Origin: WRGT01 sp942493035 | Lineage (GTDB): Bacteria; Spirochaetota; UBA4802; UBA5550 | DNA length: 64,000 nucleotides | Direction of reading: 5' to 3' | Assembly (NCBI GenBank): GCA_942493035.1 | Contig: OW818666.1 | Location: 2,232,001 to 2,296,000, forward strand | The notes under the pieces: model-generated | The model's input: the letters and a program-made list of their open reading frames with translations, nothing else | The model's database searches: none | What the model was told of the DNA's origin: nothing | In this document: positions 25,621 to 35,213 of the stretch, piece after piece | Layout of the letters: each line of letters opens with the position of its first letter | Position numbering within the stretch: the first letter of the stretch is position 1 | Position numbers and translations under genes: made by a program

Positions 25621-27108
25621 CTACTCTGTTTTAAGCTTTAAATCAACACCAAGAACACCTGTAATAACATGATTCTGTTTCAGTGGAAGAGATATTGTAA
25701 TACAGGGATTTCTGGAAATCGCCGAGATGTAAACTGATGAAATAAAAAAATCATTTTCCATAGCTTTGATGAACCACTCCCTCCCCCCTGCATTTGCGAT
25801 ACCGGCAGAGGGAATAGATACAATAAATCTTCCATCTCTACTGTTGGTCCATACCGCTTCAAGATCTGCATGTGATTTCAGCATGGTATCAATTTTTCCG
25901 TAATGCTTATCCGCATCGTTGCCGAATCCAGAAAGCTGCGATGCGAGTTTATTCAATTCCGGTATCAGGTTATCTATCTCTTTTCGGATGTTCCCTCTGC
26001 CTTCTCCCGCCTGAGGTTCCGTCACAGATACGGACATACCTGCGAGTACAAGTTCATCTGCGATTAGATCAAGAGTGTTCCCCATTCTGAATATTTCATC
26101 AAAAAGATTATGCTGATTCTCCATAAGCGAGTTGACCTTTTCGGTATGACTTACCGCAAGCCGGCAGGTTTCGGCATTTTTCCCGGAGTAATCAGCTATT
26201 ACTGCTGTTGATCTAAGCTGTTCCGAAGCCGCGGTTTTTGCCCGGGATGTTTTTTTTTCTATTGATATATTTTTTTCTAAAAGATCCTGAATTGAGTTTC
26301 TGCCATGCAGAACCGATTCGCCCCCTTTTTTTAATATACTCTCACCTGCGCTGACAAAAAAGGCGGTTTCGCTTATTCCTTTATTCACCTGGGCTAAAAG
26401 TCTATTCGCTGAATCAGCGGCAAGTGTTGCTTCAGCTGAAAGTTTCTGTATCTCATCCGCAACAATTGAAAATCCACGCCCCTGACTTCCAGCCCGCGCA
26501 GCTTCAATTGCTGCATTCAATGCAAGAAGATCTGTCTGGCTTGCGATGTTCTGTATAACAAGAAGAAGTGAGTCGATTCCGCGTGTATTTTCATTCAGCA
26601 GACGGACTTTCTCTGCCATTTGAAGTGACGCATTTCTAAGATCACTAAACGCTGAAGATGCGTCTTCCATGGCCGCAAGTGCCGATTCACAATTGTTCCT
26701 GGCATCTGAACTTTCATTATATATATCCTCTGCCACAGATGATATCACTGCGGCAGATTGTTTAATTTCATTTATTCCAATCTCTGCATTAACAGAAGAT
26801 TCTACAATATCAGCAGCGATTAAATGTGCCATATCGGAATATCTGACAGCAAGACTTACATTTTCACCGGCACTTTTTAAAGCGTGATTCATCTCCTGAA
26901 CCGCTCCTCTGACTTTACCTGTTGAAACTCCAGTATCTATATAAAATGCCCATACCATTTTTCTAAGTTTTTCAATACCTGAAACAATTCCTCTGATTGA
27001 AACCGGATATTTACTATTATTAAGCGGTTTATATATATTACCACCGGCATATTCATTCAGATGCCCGGACAGATGCCGTAAATGATTTTTTCTGATCACC
27101 CTGTACAT
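25621..27108 (-). CDS. Soluble methyl-accepting chemotaxis protein with C-terminal Cache-like sensor
   Basis: The chosen start at 27108 has GGAG 8 nt upstream, giving 495 residues; the longer frame from 27138 has no ribosome-binding site. The signalling hairpin tip IASQTDLLALNAAIEAARAGSQGRGFSIVADEIQKLS is canonical and would contact CheA/CheW. No transmembrane helix is present, so it is cytosolic. After the signalling domain, residues from about 395 on (DTMLKSHADLEAVWTNSRDGRFIVSIP, REWFIKAME, ITGVLGVDLKL) look like a PAS/Cache-type ligand domain placed at the C-terminus. That is the reverse of the common order. The ligand and methylation enzymes are unknown. Confidence 0.87.
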   Translation of the reverse strand: MYRVIRKNHLRHLSGHLNEYAGGNIYKPLNNSKYPVSIRGIVSGIEKLRKMVWAFYIDTGVSTGKVRGAVQEMNHALKSAGENVSLAVRYSDMAHLIAADIVESSVNAEIGINEIKQSAAVISSVAEDIYNESSDARNNCESALAAMEDASSAFSDLRNASLQMAEKVRLLNENTRGIDSLLLVIQNIASQTDLLALNAAIEAARAGSQGRGFSIVADEIQKLSAEATLAADSANRLLAQVNKGISETAFFVSAGESILKKGGESVLHGRNSIQDLLEKNISIEKKTSRAKTAASEQLRSTAVIADYSGKNAETCRLAVSHTEKVNSLMENQHNLFDEIFRMGNTLDLIADELVLAGMSVSVTEPQAGEGRGNIRKEIDNLIPELNKLASQLSGFGNDADKHYGKIDTMLKSHADLEAVWTNSRDGRFIVSIPSAGIANAGGREWFIKAMENDFFISSVYISAISRNPCITISLPLKQNHVITGVLGVDLKLKTE

Positions 27109-27314
27109 ATCATTCACTCCTTTGTATTTCGATTTCATTGAACTAAAGATTAATGAACCATCAAAAATGTATGACGCGGATGTTCTATAAAATTAGTTAG
27201 TTTTATATTATAACATCATATATTTTACATAAACGAAAAACATAAGTTCCAATTGAAAACTTTCTTGCTTTTTAACGTAAAGCTTTTCACCCTTCACCAG
27301 ATTAAGTTTATAAC

Positions 27315-27425
27315 AGTTATTGTTGATTTATATACTGACACTGTGACTATATAAAAGATTACATTCCCCCGCCTTCGGCAACGGGGAGAATAAAACTTTT
27401 TTATAAAACAGTTCAGAAATTATTA
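27315..27425. repeat. Possible degenerate family B element, copy B7
   Basis: AAAAGATTACATTCCCCCG and CGGGGAGAATAAAACTTTT flank a GCCTTCGGCAA loop, resembling the family B core without clear ends. The gap 27139-27452 otherwise shows only the promoter region of yciB. Confidence 0.3.
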
Positions 27426-27452
27426 TATAAATAAAATTCAAACGGAGAAAAA

Positions 27453-27998
27453 ATGAAATTCCTATTCGAGATGTTCCCCATAATTCTATTCTTTGCAGCT
27501 TATAAATTTCAGGGTATCTACGTCGCAACTGCAGTGGCGATTGCTGCAAGTATAATCCAGATAACATACACCTATTTTAAAAATAAAAAAGTCGAAAAGC
27601 CAATGATCATAAGTCTTGTTATAATTATTATTTTCGGCGGAGCTACACTGCTGGTGCACAATGAACTCTTCATCAAGTGGAAGCCTACTGTTCTGTACTG
27701 GGTTTTTGCTTCTGCGCTTATAATCGGACGGTATGTTTTTAATAAAAATTTTATTCAGTCAATGCTTCAGAAGCAGATTGAAGTGCCTGTACACGTGTGG
27801 GAAAAACTCAATACTTCATGGGCGATATTTTTTGCAGTTGTCGGAGGATTGAATATTTACATCGCTTATCATTTTTCAACTGATGTATGGGTAAACTTTA
27901 AGCTTTTCGGGATTTTCGGATGTATGCTGATCTTTGTAATAATACAGAGTATTATTCTTGCGCCGCATCTTAAGGATGCCGCTGAGAAAACCGAGTAA
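27453..27998 (+). CDS. yciB: YciB/IspA-family inner-membrane septation protein
   Basis: A 181-residue protein with five predicted membrane helices. The start MKFLFEMFPIILFFAAYKFQGIYVAT and the segment KWKPTVLYWVFA with LNTSWAIFFAVVGGLNIYIA are diagnostic of YciB, an inner-membrane protein linked to envelope integrity and septation. It has a GGAG site before the ATG. It stands alone, followed by a short repeat fragment. Length and topology are normal for the family. Confidence 0.93.
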   Translation: MKFLFEMFPIILFFAAYKFQGIYVATAVAIAASIIQITYTYFKNKKVEKPMIISLVIIIIFGGATLLVHNELFIKWKPTVLYWVFASALIIGRYVFNKNFIQSMLQKQIEVPVHVWEKLNTSWAIFFAVVGGLNIYIAYHFSTDVWVNFKLFGIFGCMLIFVIIQSIILAPHLKDAAEKTE

Positions 27999-28013
27999 AA
28001 GATTTTACATCAT

Positions 28014-28034
28014 TGTTCGACAGGCTCACTGACC
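28014..28034. repeat. Single half of a GTTCGACAGGCTCACTGACC-type repeat
   Basis: A solitary short sequence resembling the dispersed repeat type at 4933-4983. No partner arm is near. Confidence 0.3.
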
Positions 28035-28143
28035 ATATCAGATGGCTGCTGAACTTTTTGAAAGGTTTAATATGACAGGATCTGATACGATTGTTAACAG
28101 AACTAAAAATATTTTTTCGGAACAAATATAAGGAGAAAAACTT

Positions 28144-28962
28144 ATGAGTTATGAATTCTATTCAGTAGAGAAAAAAGGACATATCGCCTGGGTGTGGCTC
28201 AACAGGCCGGATAAAAAAAATAGTATGAATCCCCCTGCCTGGACAGAGACAATTCCGATTTTCAAAGAGCTTGATGAGGATGATGAAGTCCGTGTTATAA
28301 TTATGGCCGGTAAAGGTTCATGCTTCTCTGCAGGTATTGACCTTCCAAGCATGGTTCCTCTCTTCAGCGAACTTATGGAGAAGCAGCAGTACGGCGGGAT
28401 TAAAAGAAAATTTTTCGAAAAGATTGTATCTCTTCAGGAAGGGATCTCCGCAATGGAGAAATGCAGAAAGCCCGTAATAGCAGCAGTCCACTCTCACTGC
28501 ATCGGCGGAGGACTTGATGTTATAACAGCATGTGATATACGACTATGCACAAAAGACGCGGTATTCTCTCTCAGAGAAGCTGCAATCGGATTTGTTGCAG
28601 ATGTAGGTGTACTTCAGAGAATCCCGCAGATTGTAGGCCAGGGTGTTGCGAGAGAGCTTGCTTTTACTGCCGGCAACATCGATGCAGTCCGGGCAAAAGA
28701 GATAAACCTTGTAAACCGTGTATTTGAAAATTATGACGAACTTCTCGCCGGTGCTGAAAAAATGGCGCAGGAGATTGCAGATAATTCACCTCTTGCTGTT
28801 CAGGCGTCAAAACAGGTCTTAAAATACGGCATAGGTAAATCGATAGAAGACTCATTAAAATTCAATGCCGCAGTGAGCAACTACACTATCCCCTCTAATG
28901 ATCTTATTGAAGCATTTCAGTCATTCGCACAAAGAAAAAAACCTGTCTTTTCAGGAACATGA
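28144..28962 (+). CDS. Enoyl-CoA hydratase/isomerase (crotonase) family protein, dienoyl-CoA isomerase-like
   Basis: A 272-residue crotonase-fold enzyme. The oxyanion-hole segments are AGKGSCFSAGIDL and HSHCIGGGLDVITACDIRLC. Glu/Asp catalytic positions are REAAIGFVADVGVLQRIP; the Asp in ADVG and the SAGIDLPSM wording are typical of delta-3,5-delta-2,4-dienoyl-CoA isomerases. It acts on acyl-CoA in the cytosol, probably in beta-oxidation-like or aromatic degradation steps. No other fatty-acid genes are beside it. Strong AAGGAG site. Family is firm; exact reaction is not. Confidence 0.88.
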   Translation: MSYEFYSVEKKGHIAWVWLNRPDKKNSMNPPAWTETIPIFKELDEDDEVRVIIMAGKGSCFSAGIDLPSMVPLFSELMEKQQYGGIKRKFFEKIVSLQEGISAMEKCRKPVIAAVHSHCIGGGLDVITACDIRLCTKDAVFSLREAAIGFVADVGVLQRIPQIVGQGVARELAFTAGNIDAVRAKEINLVNRVFENYDELLAGAEKMAQEIADNSPLAVQASKQVLKYGIGKSIEDSLKFNAAVSNYTIPSNDLIEAFQSFAQRKKPVFSGT

Positions 28963-28978
28963 TAAAAATTTCAAAATA

Positions 28979-29035
28979 CACACCTTCCCCATCTCTGTTG
29001 GGGAAGGTGCCTGCAAGGCGGATGGGGCGGAAAAG
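28979..29035. repeat. Family C GC-rich repeat, copy C1
   Basis: CACCTTCCCC (28981-28990) pairs perfectly with GGGGAAGGTG (29000-29009). It is followed by GCAAGGCGGATGGGGCGG, a phrase repeated near 41042-41251. It lies 17 bp after the crotonase stop and may serve as its terminator. Confidence 0.6.
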
Positions 29036-29204
29036 TAAAAATATAATTTTTGTTCATAGTTATATTAGATCAAGTATTACCACCGTAAAAATATCTTAGA
29101 TATTACCCCCTCATCATTTTTATATTGACATACAGAATTTTCCCTGCTAAAAAAAACCAGTCACTTCAACTATTAATCCCTGATATTACCGGAGCCGGCA
29201 TTAT

Positions 29205-32200
29205 ATGAAGATAAACCTGAAGAAAAAGATTATTCTATATTCTCTGATTACAGACCTGATAATAGCAGTCTCCCTCGGAGTGGCACTTTATAAATATGCA
29301 GGTGAATTATACTACAACTCATTTCTGGAAAGCAAAGAATCTCTAGCCCGTTCTATAGCCCTCTCTATAGATGGTGAAAAGCACAAAACTCTCACGACAC
29401 TTGAGTCTTCAAAAGATAGTGAATACAAAAGATACCTCAACTACATGAACAAAATCAAACTCAATGAAGATTATATAAGCTATCTTTTTACAATAAACTA
29501 CGACAGAAAAAATGACAAACTTACGTATATTATAGATTCAGATATTCTCGAAAAGGATACAATCTGGATTACAACTGAATTTTTCGGACTGGCACTGACA
29601 ATTGGCAAGGATAATGAAATCGCGATAAAATACAACGAGTCTGTCTACACAAAAGATTTCGACATCCGTATCGGTGACAACAAAATTCCACTGAAGATTC
29701 ACGATAACGGTACGCTTTATCTCGGCGAACAGAAACTTGTAAAAATAGTTTCACGCTCACCCCTCACAATGGAAGCATCTGATAAATTATTAAGCATAAA
29801 AAACCGCGAATTATATTCGGATATTAATATCACAGGCAAGCCCGTTGAGCTGTATTGCTCATTCACTGCAAAGGGGGAGTCGCAGAGTATTCCGGGAGAA
29901 CTATACGCGGAGTCTAAAGAGGTTGTTGAACGATGTAAACAGGTAATTGAGAGCCAGCGAAATACAATAGTTAAAAGAGAGACCCAGACCAGTATCTATG
30001 GAGAGAATACTTCCACTGTATATGGAGTTATCTCTGACAATAAAGGTGTAGCAAATGGTCTTGTCGTTATTGAACTTTTCCAGAGAGAAATTTCAAATTT
30101 TAAAAGCTCAATGGTTAAAATTGCAATTATTGCTTCGTTTATAGCTTTTATTGCCACTATAATTCTTACTATACTTCTTGCAGAGTATATAATCATCCCC
30201 ATCAGAAAGCTTACCAGCGGCGCGAAAAGAGTCAGTGACGGAAATCTTGATTGTAAAATTTCAATTAATAGAACCGATGAATTCGGAGTTCTTGCCGACA
30301 CCTTCAATAGCATGGTTGTTAATCTGAAGAGCGCTCACACAGAAATTACAACAGCTAATGATGAACTTAAAAAGGCCAACAGGCTCAAAGATGATTTCCT
30401 CGCCAACACATCTCACGAGCTGAAGACTCCACTTACCGGAATTATAGGAATTGCGGAATCACTGATTGACGGTGCAGCAGGAGAGATGAACGACAGTCAG
30501 AAATCAAATCTGCAGATGATTGTATTCAGCGGGAAAAGACTGACTCATCTGGTTAATGACATTCTCGATTTTTCCAAAATGAAGAACAACGACATTGTAC
30601 TGCATAAAAAAGCAATAGATATGAGACAGATAACCGAACTGGTATCAACTCTACTACTCCCGGTTATCGGAAATAAATCTCTGAAAATACTTAACAATAT
30701 CAATGCAGAGATTCCCCCTGCATATGCTGATGAAAACAGAATACAGCAGATAATGTACAACATAATGGGTAACGCGGTAAAATTTACAGATTCAGGAACA
30801 ATTACAGTTTCATCCTCTATCTCGGAATCTGAAATGGAAATATCAATTGCCGATACAGGCATAGGAATTCCGGAGGAAAAATTCGCAGATATTTTCGAAT
30901 ATTTTAAACAGGTCGATTCATCCGATACAAGAAGTTACGGCGGAACCGGTCTGGGACTTGCCATTACAAAAAAACTTGTGGAACTGCACGGCGGAAAAAT
31001 TGACGTCTCTTCTAAACCGGGATCAGGTTCAATATTCCGGTTTACAATTCCAACAGCCGGAAACGCAGCAATTGCCCAGATGGCAATTCAGCCGAGATCA
31101 TATCTTGATGACGCATATAAATCCGGAGGGATGCTCTTAAAAGAGAGTGACACTCAGTACACTGCAGATAAAGCTTTGAAGCACCGGGCATGCACAGATG
31201 CGACAATACTTATCGTTGATGATGAACCTGTAAATGTCCAGGTCCTTGTCAATCAGCTGAAACTGGAAGGCTACACCATACTCACTGCAGAAAACGGAAT
31301 GGAAGCGATCAATATTATACAGAACAGCTGCGTCCCCGATCTGCTTATACTGGATGTTATGATGCCCAGAATGACCGGCTACCACGTCTGCAATCTTATC
31401 CGTGAAAAATTTTCACTTTACCAGCTCCCGGTGCTTCTGCTGACTGCAAAAAATCAGATACAGGATATTGTTGCCGGATTTGAAGCAGGCGCTAATGATT
31501 ACCTGGCTAAACCATTCGACAGGAGAGAACTGATCGCGCGTGTTGACATGCTCCTCACACTTAAAGAGGCGGTTAGTAAACATAACAGATTGGAAAGCAT
31601 CCACAAAGAACTTGAAATTGCACGAAGGATTCAGTTTTCGATTCTGCCGGAAAGACTACCTGATCTGCCCGGCCTTGATATACAGGTGGCTTATAAACCG
31701 ATGGATCTTATCGGCGGAGATTTTTACGATTTTCATTATGAGAACAACAGAAAAATCGGCATACTTGTTGCAGACGTATCTGGACACGGAATTCCCGCAT
31801 CGCTGATTTCCTCCATGGTAAAAATTGCATTCTACATTCAGGCTCAGATTTATGATCAGCCGGATAAACTGCTTATGAATATCCACAACGCCCTTTACGG
31901 AAAGTGTGAAACCCATTTTGTCGCCGCAAGTTATATTTTTATCGATCTCGACAGGATGAAACTGCTGCACTCAAATGCCGGGCATAGTCCTCTGATTATC
32001 CTGAAAAAAAATACCGGCGAAGTAATCACTGTAAAAAGCAGAGGGAAAATACTTGGAGTTTTCCCCATAGATAACTTTGAGATTAAAGAGATCGACATCG
32101 AATCCGGTGATAGAATAATACTCTTTACCGACTGCGTTACTGAAACAAGGAATATTGCAGGCGAGTATTTTGGAGATGACAGGTTCAATGAATTCGTAAT

Positions 32201-32324
32201 TAATAATGCGGATAAAAACGCGGATGAATTTACACACAGTATTGAAAGACATCTTGCATCATGGTCCGGGAATAAGGGTTTCTTTGAAGATGACCTTACT
32301 GTTGTTGTAACAGATATATTTTAA
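29205..32324 (+). CDS. Sensor histidine kinase-REC-SpoIIE phosphatase hybrid
   Basis: A 1039-residue membrane signalling protein. A transmembrane helix (about 10-30), a large extracytoplasmic sensor and a second helix (about 302-326) precede a HAMP region (IPIRKLTSGAKRVSDGNLD). The kinase core follows with His404 in NTSHELKTPLTGI and G boxes DTGIGIP and GTGLGLA. A receiver domain has Asp717 in LILDVMMPRMTG. A C-terminal PP2C/SpoIIE-type phosphatase (about 815-1039, RRIQFSILPERLPDLP, LIGGDFYDF, VADVSGHGIPASL) completes it. Such phosphatases usually act on anti-sigma antagonists, but none is visible here. It overlaps the converging gene at its stop by 4 nt. Confidence 0.94.
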   Translation: MKINLKKKIILYSLITDLIIAVSLGVALYKYAGELYYNSFLESKESLARSIALSIDGEKHKTLTTLESSKDSEYKRYLNYMNKIKLNEDYISYLFTINYDRKNDKLTYIIDSDILEKDTIWITTEFFGLALTIGKDNEIAIKYNESVYTKDFDIRIGDNKIPLKIHDNGTLYLGEQKLVKIVSRSPLTMEASDKLLSIKNRELYSDINITGKPVELYCSFTAKGESQSIPGELYAESKEVVERCKQVIESQRNTIVKRETQTSIYGENTSTVYGVISDNKGVANGLVVIELFQREISNFKSSMVKIAIIASFIAFIATIILTILLAEYIIIPIRKLTSGAKRVSDGNLDCKISINRTDEFGVLADTFNSMVVNLKSAHTEITTANDELKKANRLKDDFLANTSHELKTPLTGIIGIAESLIDGAAGEMNDSQKSNLQMIVFSGKRLTHLVNDILDFSKMKNNDIVLHKKAIDMRQITELVSTLLLPVIGNKSLKILNNINAEIPPAYADENRIQQIMYNIMGNAVKFTDSGTITVSSSISESEMEISIADTGIGIPEEKFADIFEYFKQVDSSDTRSYGGTGLGLAITKKLVELHGGKIDVSSKPGSGSIFRFTIPTAGNAAIAQMAIQPRSYLDDAYKSGGMLLKESDTQYTADKALKHRACTDATILIVDDEPVNVQVLVNQLKLEGYTILTAENGMEAINIIQNSCVPDLLILDVMMPRMTGYHVCNLIREKFSLYQLPVLLLTAKNQIQDIVAGFEAGANDYLAKPFDRRELIARVDMLLTLKEAVSKHNRLESIHKELEIARRIQFSILPERLPDLPGLDIQVAYKPMDLIGGDFYDFHYENNRKIGILVADVSGHGIPASLISSMVKIAFYIQAQIYDQPDKLLMNIHNALYGKCETHFVAASYIFIDLDRMKLLHSNAGHSPLIILKKNTGEVITVKSRGKILGVFPIDNFEIKEIDIESGDRIILFTDCVTETRNIAGEYFGDDRFNEFVINNADKNADEFTHSIERHLASWSGNKGFFEDDLTVVVTDIF

Positions 32325-32746
32325 ACATAGCTGGTGAATATAACCGAGATTCGTCCGAATCTCCGGTTGTAATCTATCCGGAAATCATTCGATTCCGTAA
32401 GTCCCAGGTATATTAATTTATTGCGGAGAATATTTACAAACTTTTGAGGATCGATAACACTCTCAAGAAAATACTCCCCCTCCCGAAGTTCATTAATATA
32501 TTTTTCATCATCAATAAGCTCTTTAGGAACATGTTTTTCAGACTCGGCGCCTATTGTAATTTCAAAAGTTTTTTTGTTCTTATCAAATCTCTGACGGATA
32601 TGGGGCCACTCTTCAGGCAGGGAACAGTCCACCATTAAAAGATCAAAAACTAAAGAATATAGAGCTTCGGCAGAGAGTATAGTCTCGCCGTTTTTAACAA
32701 TAGCAAGATCATTATCATAATTTTCAAATCTTATCCCATTATGCAT
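32321..32746 (-). CDS. Small protein of unknown function
   Basis: A 141-residue soluble acidic protein with no recognised domain. It has one Cys (about 41, MVDCSLPEEW) and alternating predicted strands and helices, with the C-terminus RIDYNRRFGRISVIFTSYV. It has a strong GGAGGTGG site six bases before the ATG. It converges with the kinase-phosphatase gene and overlaps its stop by 4 nt. A modulator role for that protein would be guesswork. Confidence 0.7.
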   Translation of the reverse strand: MHNGIRFENYDNDLAIVKNGETILSAEALYSLVFDLLMVDCSLPEEWPHIRQRFDKNKKTFEITIGAESEKHVPKELIDDEKYINELREGEYFLESVIDPQKFVNILRNKLIYLGLTESNDFRIDYNRRFGRISVIFTSYV

Positions 32747-32916
32747 AAAGAACCACCTCCGGGAAATAATAACTATAGAATAGTAATATCTTCAGCATTT
32801 TCAATATTTTTATGAACAATCTTGACCAAATTAATTATTGACTAAATCATCCGGCACTAATTGTTATTAACAATCTATAACAAAATCAGTAAAATAACAA
32901 TCAGCGAGAGAAAAAA

Positions 32917-33717
32917 ATGAGAACAGTAAATATAGCATTCTCCCCGTGTCCCAATGATACTTTCATTTTCCATGCCATGCTCCACGGTCTTGTAGATACA
33001 GGCAACTTTCAGTTCGAAACACATCTGCACGATGTGGAGACTCTTAACGATTCCGCATTTACAGGAAGATTTGATATTACTAAACTCTCATTCCACGCAT
33101 ATCTCTATCTAAAGAATAAGTACGATCTGATGAACTCCGGATCGGCACTCGGTTTCGGCTGCGGTCCTCTCCTTGTGAAGGCGGACTCTGATAAAAGAAT
33201 TGAGGACATGCTGATCGCAATTCCGGGTGAATACACAACAGCCTACATGCTCCTTAAGTTATGGAATCCGGCGATTGAAAATATTGCCCCGATAAGATTT
33301 GACAAAATCATGGATGGAGTAAAATCCGGTAAATATGATGCCGGCCTGATTATTCATGAAGGGAGATTTGTTTTTCAGAATTACGGTCTTCATCAGGTAA
33401 TAGACCTTGGAGAATGGTGGGAGAGAGAGACATCGTTCCCGATACCGCTTGGATGTATTGCAATTAAAAATGACCGTTTTACGAAAGAAGAGAAATCCGA
33501 ACTTGATGCAATTCTAAAATCATCAATACAATACGCATTCGACAACAGGGATGCGTCTGAAGAATTCATTAAACGTTACTCACAGGAACTCAATGATGAC
33601 GTAATTGAAAATCATATCCGGCTTTATGTAAATGAATTTTCACTCGACCTAGGAGAAAAAGGGCGCAATGCAGTGAAGAGACTTGAAGAGATGGCAAAAG
33701 AGAGACATATAATATAA
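32917..33717 (+). CDS. mqnD: 1,4-dihydroxy-6-naphthoate synthase
   Basis: A 266-residue periplasmic-binding-fold lyase of the futalosine menaquinone route. It converts cyclic dehypoxanthine futalosine to 1,4-dihydroxy-6-naphthoate. The opening NIAFSPCPNDTFIFHAMLHG, DVETLNDSAFTGRFDITKLSFHAYLYL and GSALGFGCGPLLV are characteristic of MqnD, with the catalytic His inside the last conserved half. Its stop overlaps mqnB by 1 nt, so both are translated as one unit. mqnC, A and E lie about 2-4 kb away on the opposite strand. Confidence 0.95.
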   Translation: MRTVNIAFSPCPNDTFIFHAMLHGLVDTGNFQFETHLHDVETLNDSAFTGRFDITKLSFHAYLYLKNKYDLMNSGSALGFGCGPLLVKADSDKRIEDMLIAIPGEYTTAYMLLKLWNPAIENIAPIRFDKIMDGVKSGKYDAGLIIHEGRFVFQNYGLHQVIDLGEWWERETSFPIPLGCIAIKNDRFTKEEKSELDAILKSSIQYAFDNRDASEEFIKRYSQELNDDVIENHIRLYVNEFSLDLGEKGRNAVKRLEEMAKERHII

Positions 33718-34334
33718 TGGAACAGAGCACCCCTGCAGGAATAGTAATGGCCACACGTCTTGAGGCAGCACCATTTATCGACTCGGGGATGTTTGTATGC
33801 ATAGAAGAAAAACCTCTCCCTGTTTACAAACATGAGTCTGTATATCTAATTCTATCCGGCATCGGAAAAGGGAGTGCGGCCATTGCTGCAACGTATCTCA
33901 TTCTCAAGTATCAGACAGAGATAATGTTTAATATCGGAGCTGCAGGATCAACTTCCGAGGACTACAAACTCGGAGACATTCTTCATATAGACTCTGTTAT
34001 CGATTACGACCGTCCGAAACTCATCGGTTTAAAACCGAGATACCTGAAACCGGATTTACTCGAAGGATACAGAACAGCAGTTCTTGCAACACAGGATGTA
34101 GCGGTTGTATCTGCTGAAGAGCGTGATAGAGTCGGAAAACTAGCATCTCTGGTAGACATGGAGGGAGCCGCATTCGTCCAGGCGTGCCGGACATTTAAAG
34201 TCAAAAATTATCTCTTTAAAATAGTCACAGACACACCTGCACATACAGTTGATAATCAGATTATTGAAAATATTAAAAACACAAGGGATCTGCTGTACCG
34301 GTTTTATGTTGAAAAGTTTTTAGTTGATCTGTAA
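33717..34334 (+). CDS. mqnB: Futalosine hydrolase
   Basis: A 205-residue nucleoside-phosphorylase-fold hydrolase that removes hypoxanthine from futalosine. Family motifs GIGKGSAAIAATYL, NIGAAGSTSEDYKLGDILHIDS and VDMEGAAFVQACR are present, the last carrying the nucleoside-binding Glu. It overlaps mqnD by one nucleotide. It is somewhat short but within the MqnB range. Together with the E-A-C set this completes the five early mqn steps in the window. Confidence 0.93.
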   Translation: MEQSTPAGIVMATRLEAAPFIDSGMFVCIEEKPLPVYKHESVYLILSGIGKGSAAIAATYLILKYQTEIMFNIGAAGSTSEDYKLGDILHIDSVIDYDRPKLIGLKPRYLKPDLLEGYRTAVLATQDVAVVSAEERDRVGKLASLVDMEGAAFVQACRTFKVKNYLFKIVTDTPAHTVDNQIIENIKNTRDLLYRFYVEKFLVDL

Positions 34335-34446
34335 GGTGAAATGAACATTGTCCCTGAATCTGCTTAATATAAAACTTAATATTTCGAATTGTACAGAGAT
34401 TTTATATGTTGATATAAAGTACAAAGAGTAAAGTTGTAAATACCAG

Positions 34447-34565
34447 AAGTATTTATTCCTTAAATTTTCTAAAGTAATAAAAGTTATATATCACCGCCGC
34501 CGAAGGCTGCGGGGATATATAACTTTTGTTTTTACACTAAATAGTATACTTAGGAATAATTACTG
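34447..34565 (+). repeat. Family B palindromic element, copy B3
   Basis: Left end AAGTATTTATTCCTTAA and right end TTAGGAATAATTACTG are imperfect terminal inverted repeats. The core AAAAGTTATATATC-ACCGCCGCC-gaa-GGCTGCGGG-GATATATAACTTTT forms a long hairpin, followed by TTACACTAAATAGTATA. It lies in the 264-bp gap 34335-34598. Confidence 0.75.
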
Positions 34566-34598
34566 GAATAATATTATATTGTGATAACCGGTTAACAT

Positions 34599-35171
34599 AT
34601 GCTTTTGAAAGATATTATATTCTGTTCAACGATTCTTGTCTGCACCCTTTATATGAAATCTCAGACTCCTCTTATGGCAGGAGCAGTTCTTACAATTTTA
34701 TATTTGAAATTAACGGGGAGATTTCACCTCACTGGAAACCTGTTTGCGGCATTCTTTATAGCAGTTTTATGGGTCTTTGCTGCAAAAGAGAATTACCACT
34801 ATGGCAGAGAATTTACAGAAATCGGAGGTATAGCTCTCCATCCTATTTTTGTATGGGGAATGGGTTTATTTGCCGTATCGCTGCTGCTTTCTAATTCGCA
34901 TTCACTTGCTGATGCAGATACCACTTACAGGTTCATTACTTACTCTATAATATGTATAACACTTATGGTTATGGTTGAGTATATATCCTACCATATTTTC
35001 AATTTTAGAAATGCAGCGACATCACACTACAAGCCAGTGCCGGTAATTAACTGTATTCATGCCCCTCAATGGATGCAGGTTATGTATTTTCTGCTGGGTC
35101 CTCTTTACACTCTTTTTCTATTAATAATTGAAAAGATTAATGTACAGTGTCAGAAGAACGAAGAATTTTAA
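34599..35171 (+). CDS. Predicted integral membrane protein of unknown function
   Basis: A 190-residue hydrophobic protein with about six membrane helices (near residues 5-20, 25-40, 48-62, 83-100, 116-134, 162-178). I do not recognise a family. The conserved-looking charged signature is KENYHYGREFTEIGGIALHP, and the C-terminus faces the cytoplasm (NVQCQKNEEF). No convincing Shine-Dalgarno precedes the start, so the true start is uncertain. It lies just after a family B repeat and before the converging mqnC. Confidence 0.65.
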   Translation: MLLKDIIFCSTILVCTLYMKSQTPLMAGAVLTILYLKLTGRFHLTGNLFAAFFIAVLWVFAAKENYHYGREFTEIGGIALHPIFVWGMGLFAVSLLLSNSHSLADADTTYRFITYSIICITLMVMVEYISYHIFNFRNAATSHYKPVPVINCIHAPQWMQVMYFLLGPLYTLFLLIIEKINVQCQKNEEF

Positions 35172-35213
35172 ATAGTCTGCAGAATTCAAAGGGATTGATT
35201 GAATAGAGTCATT

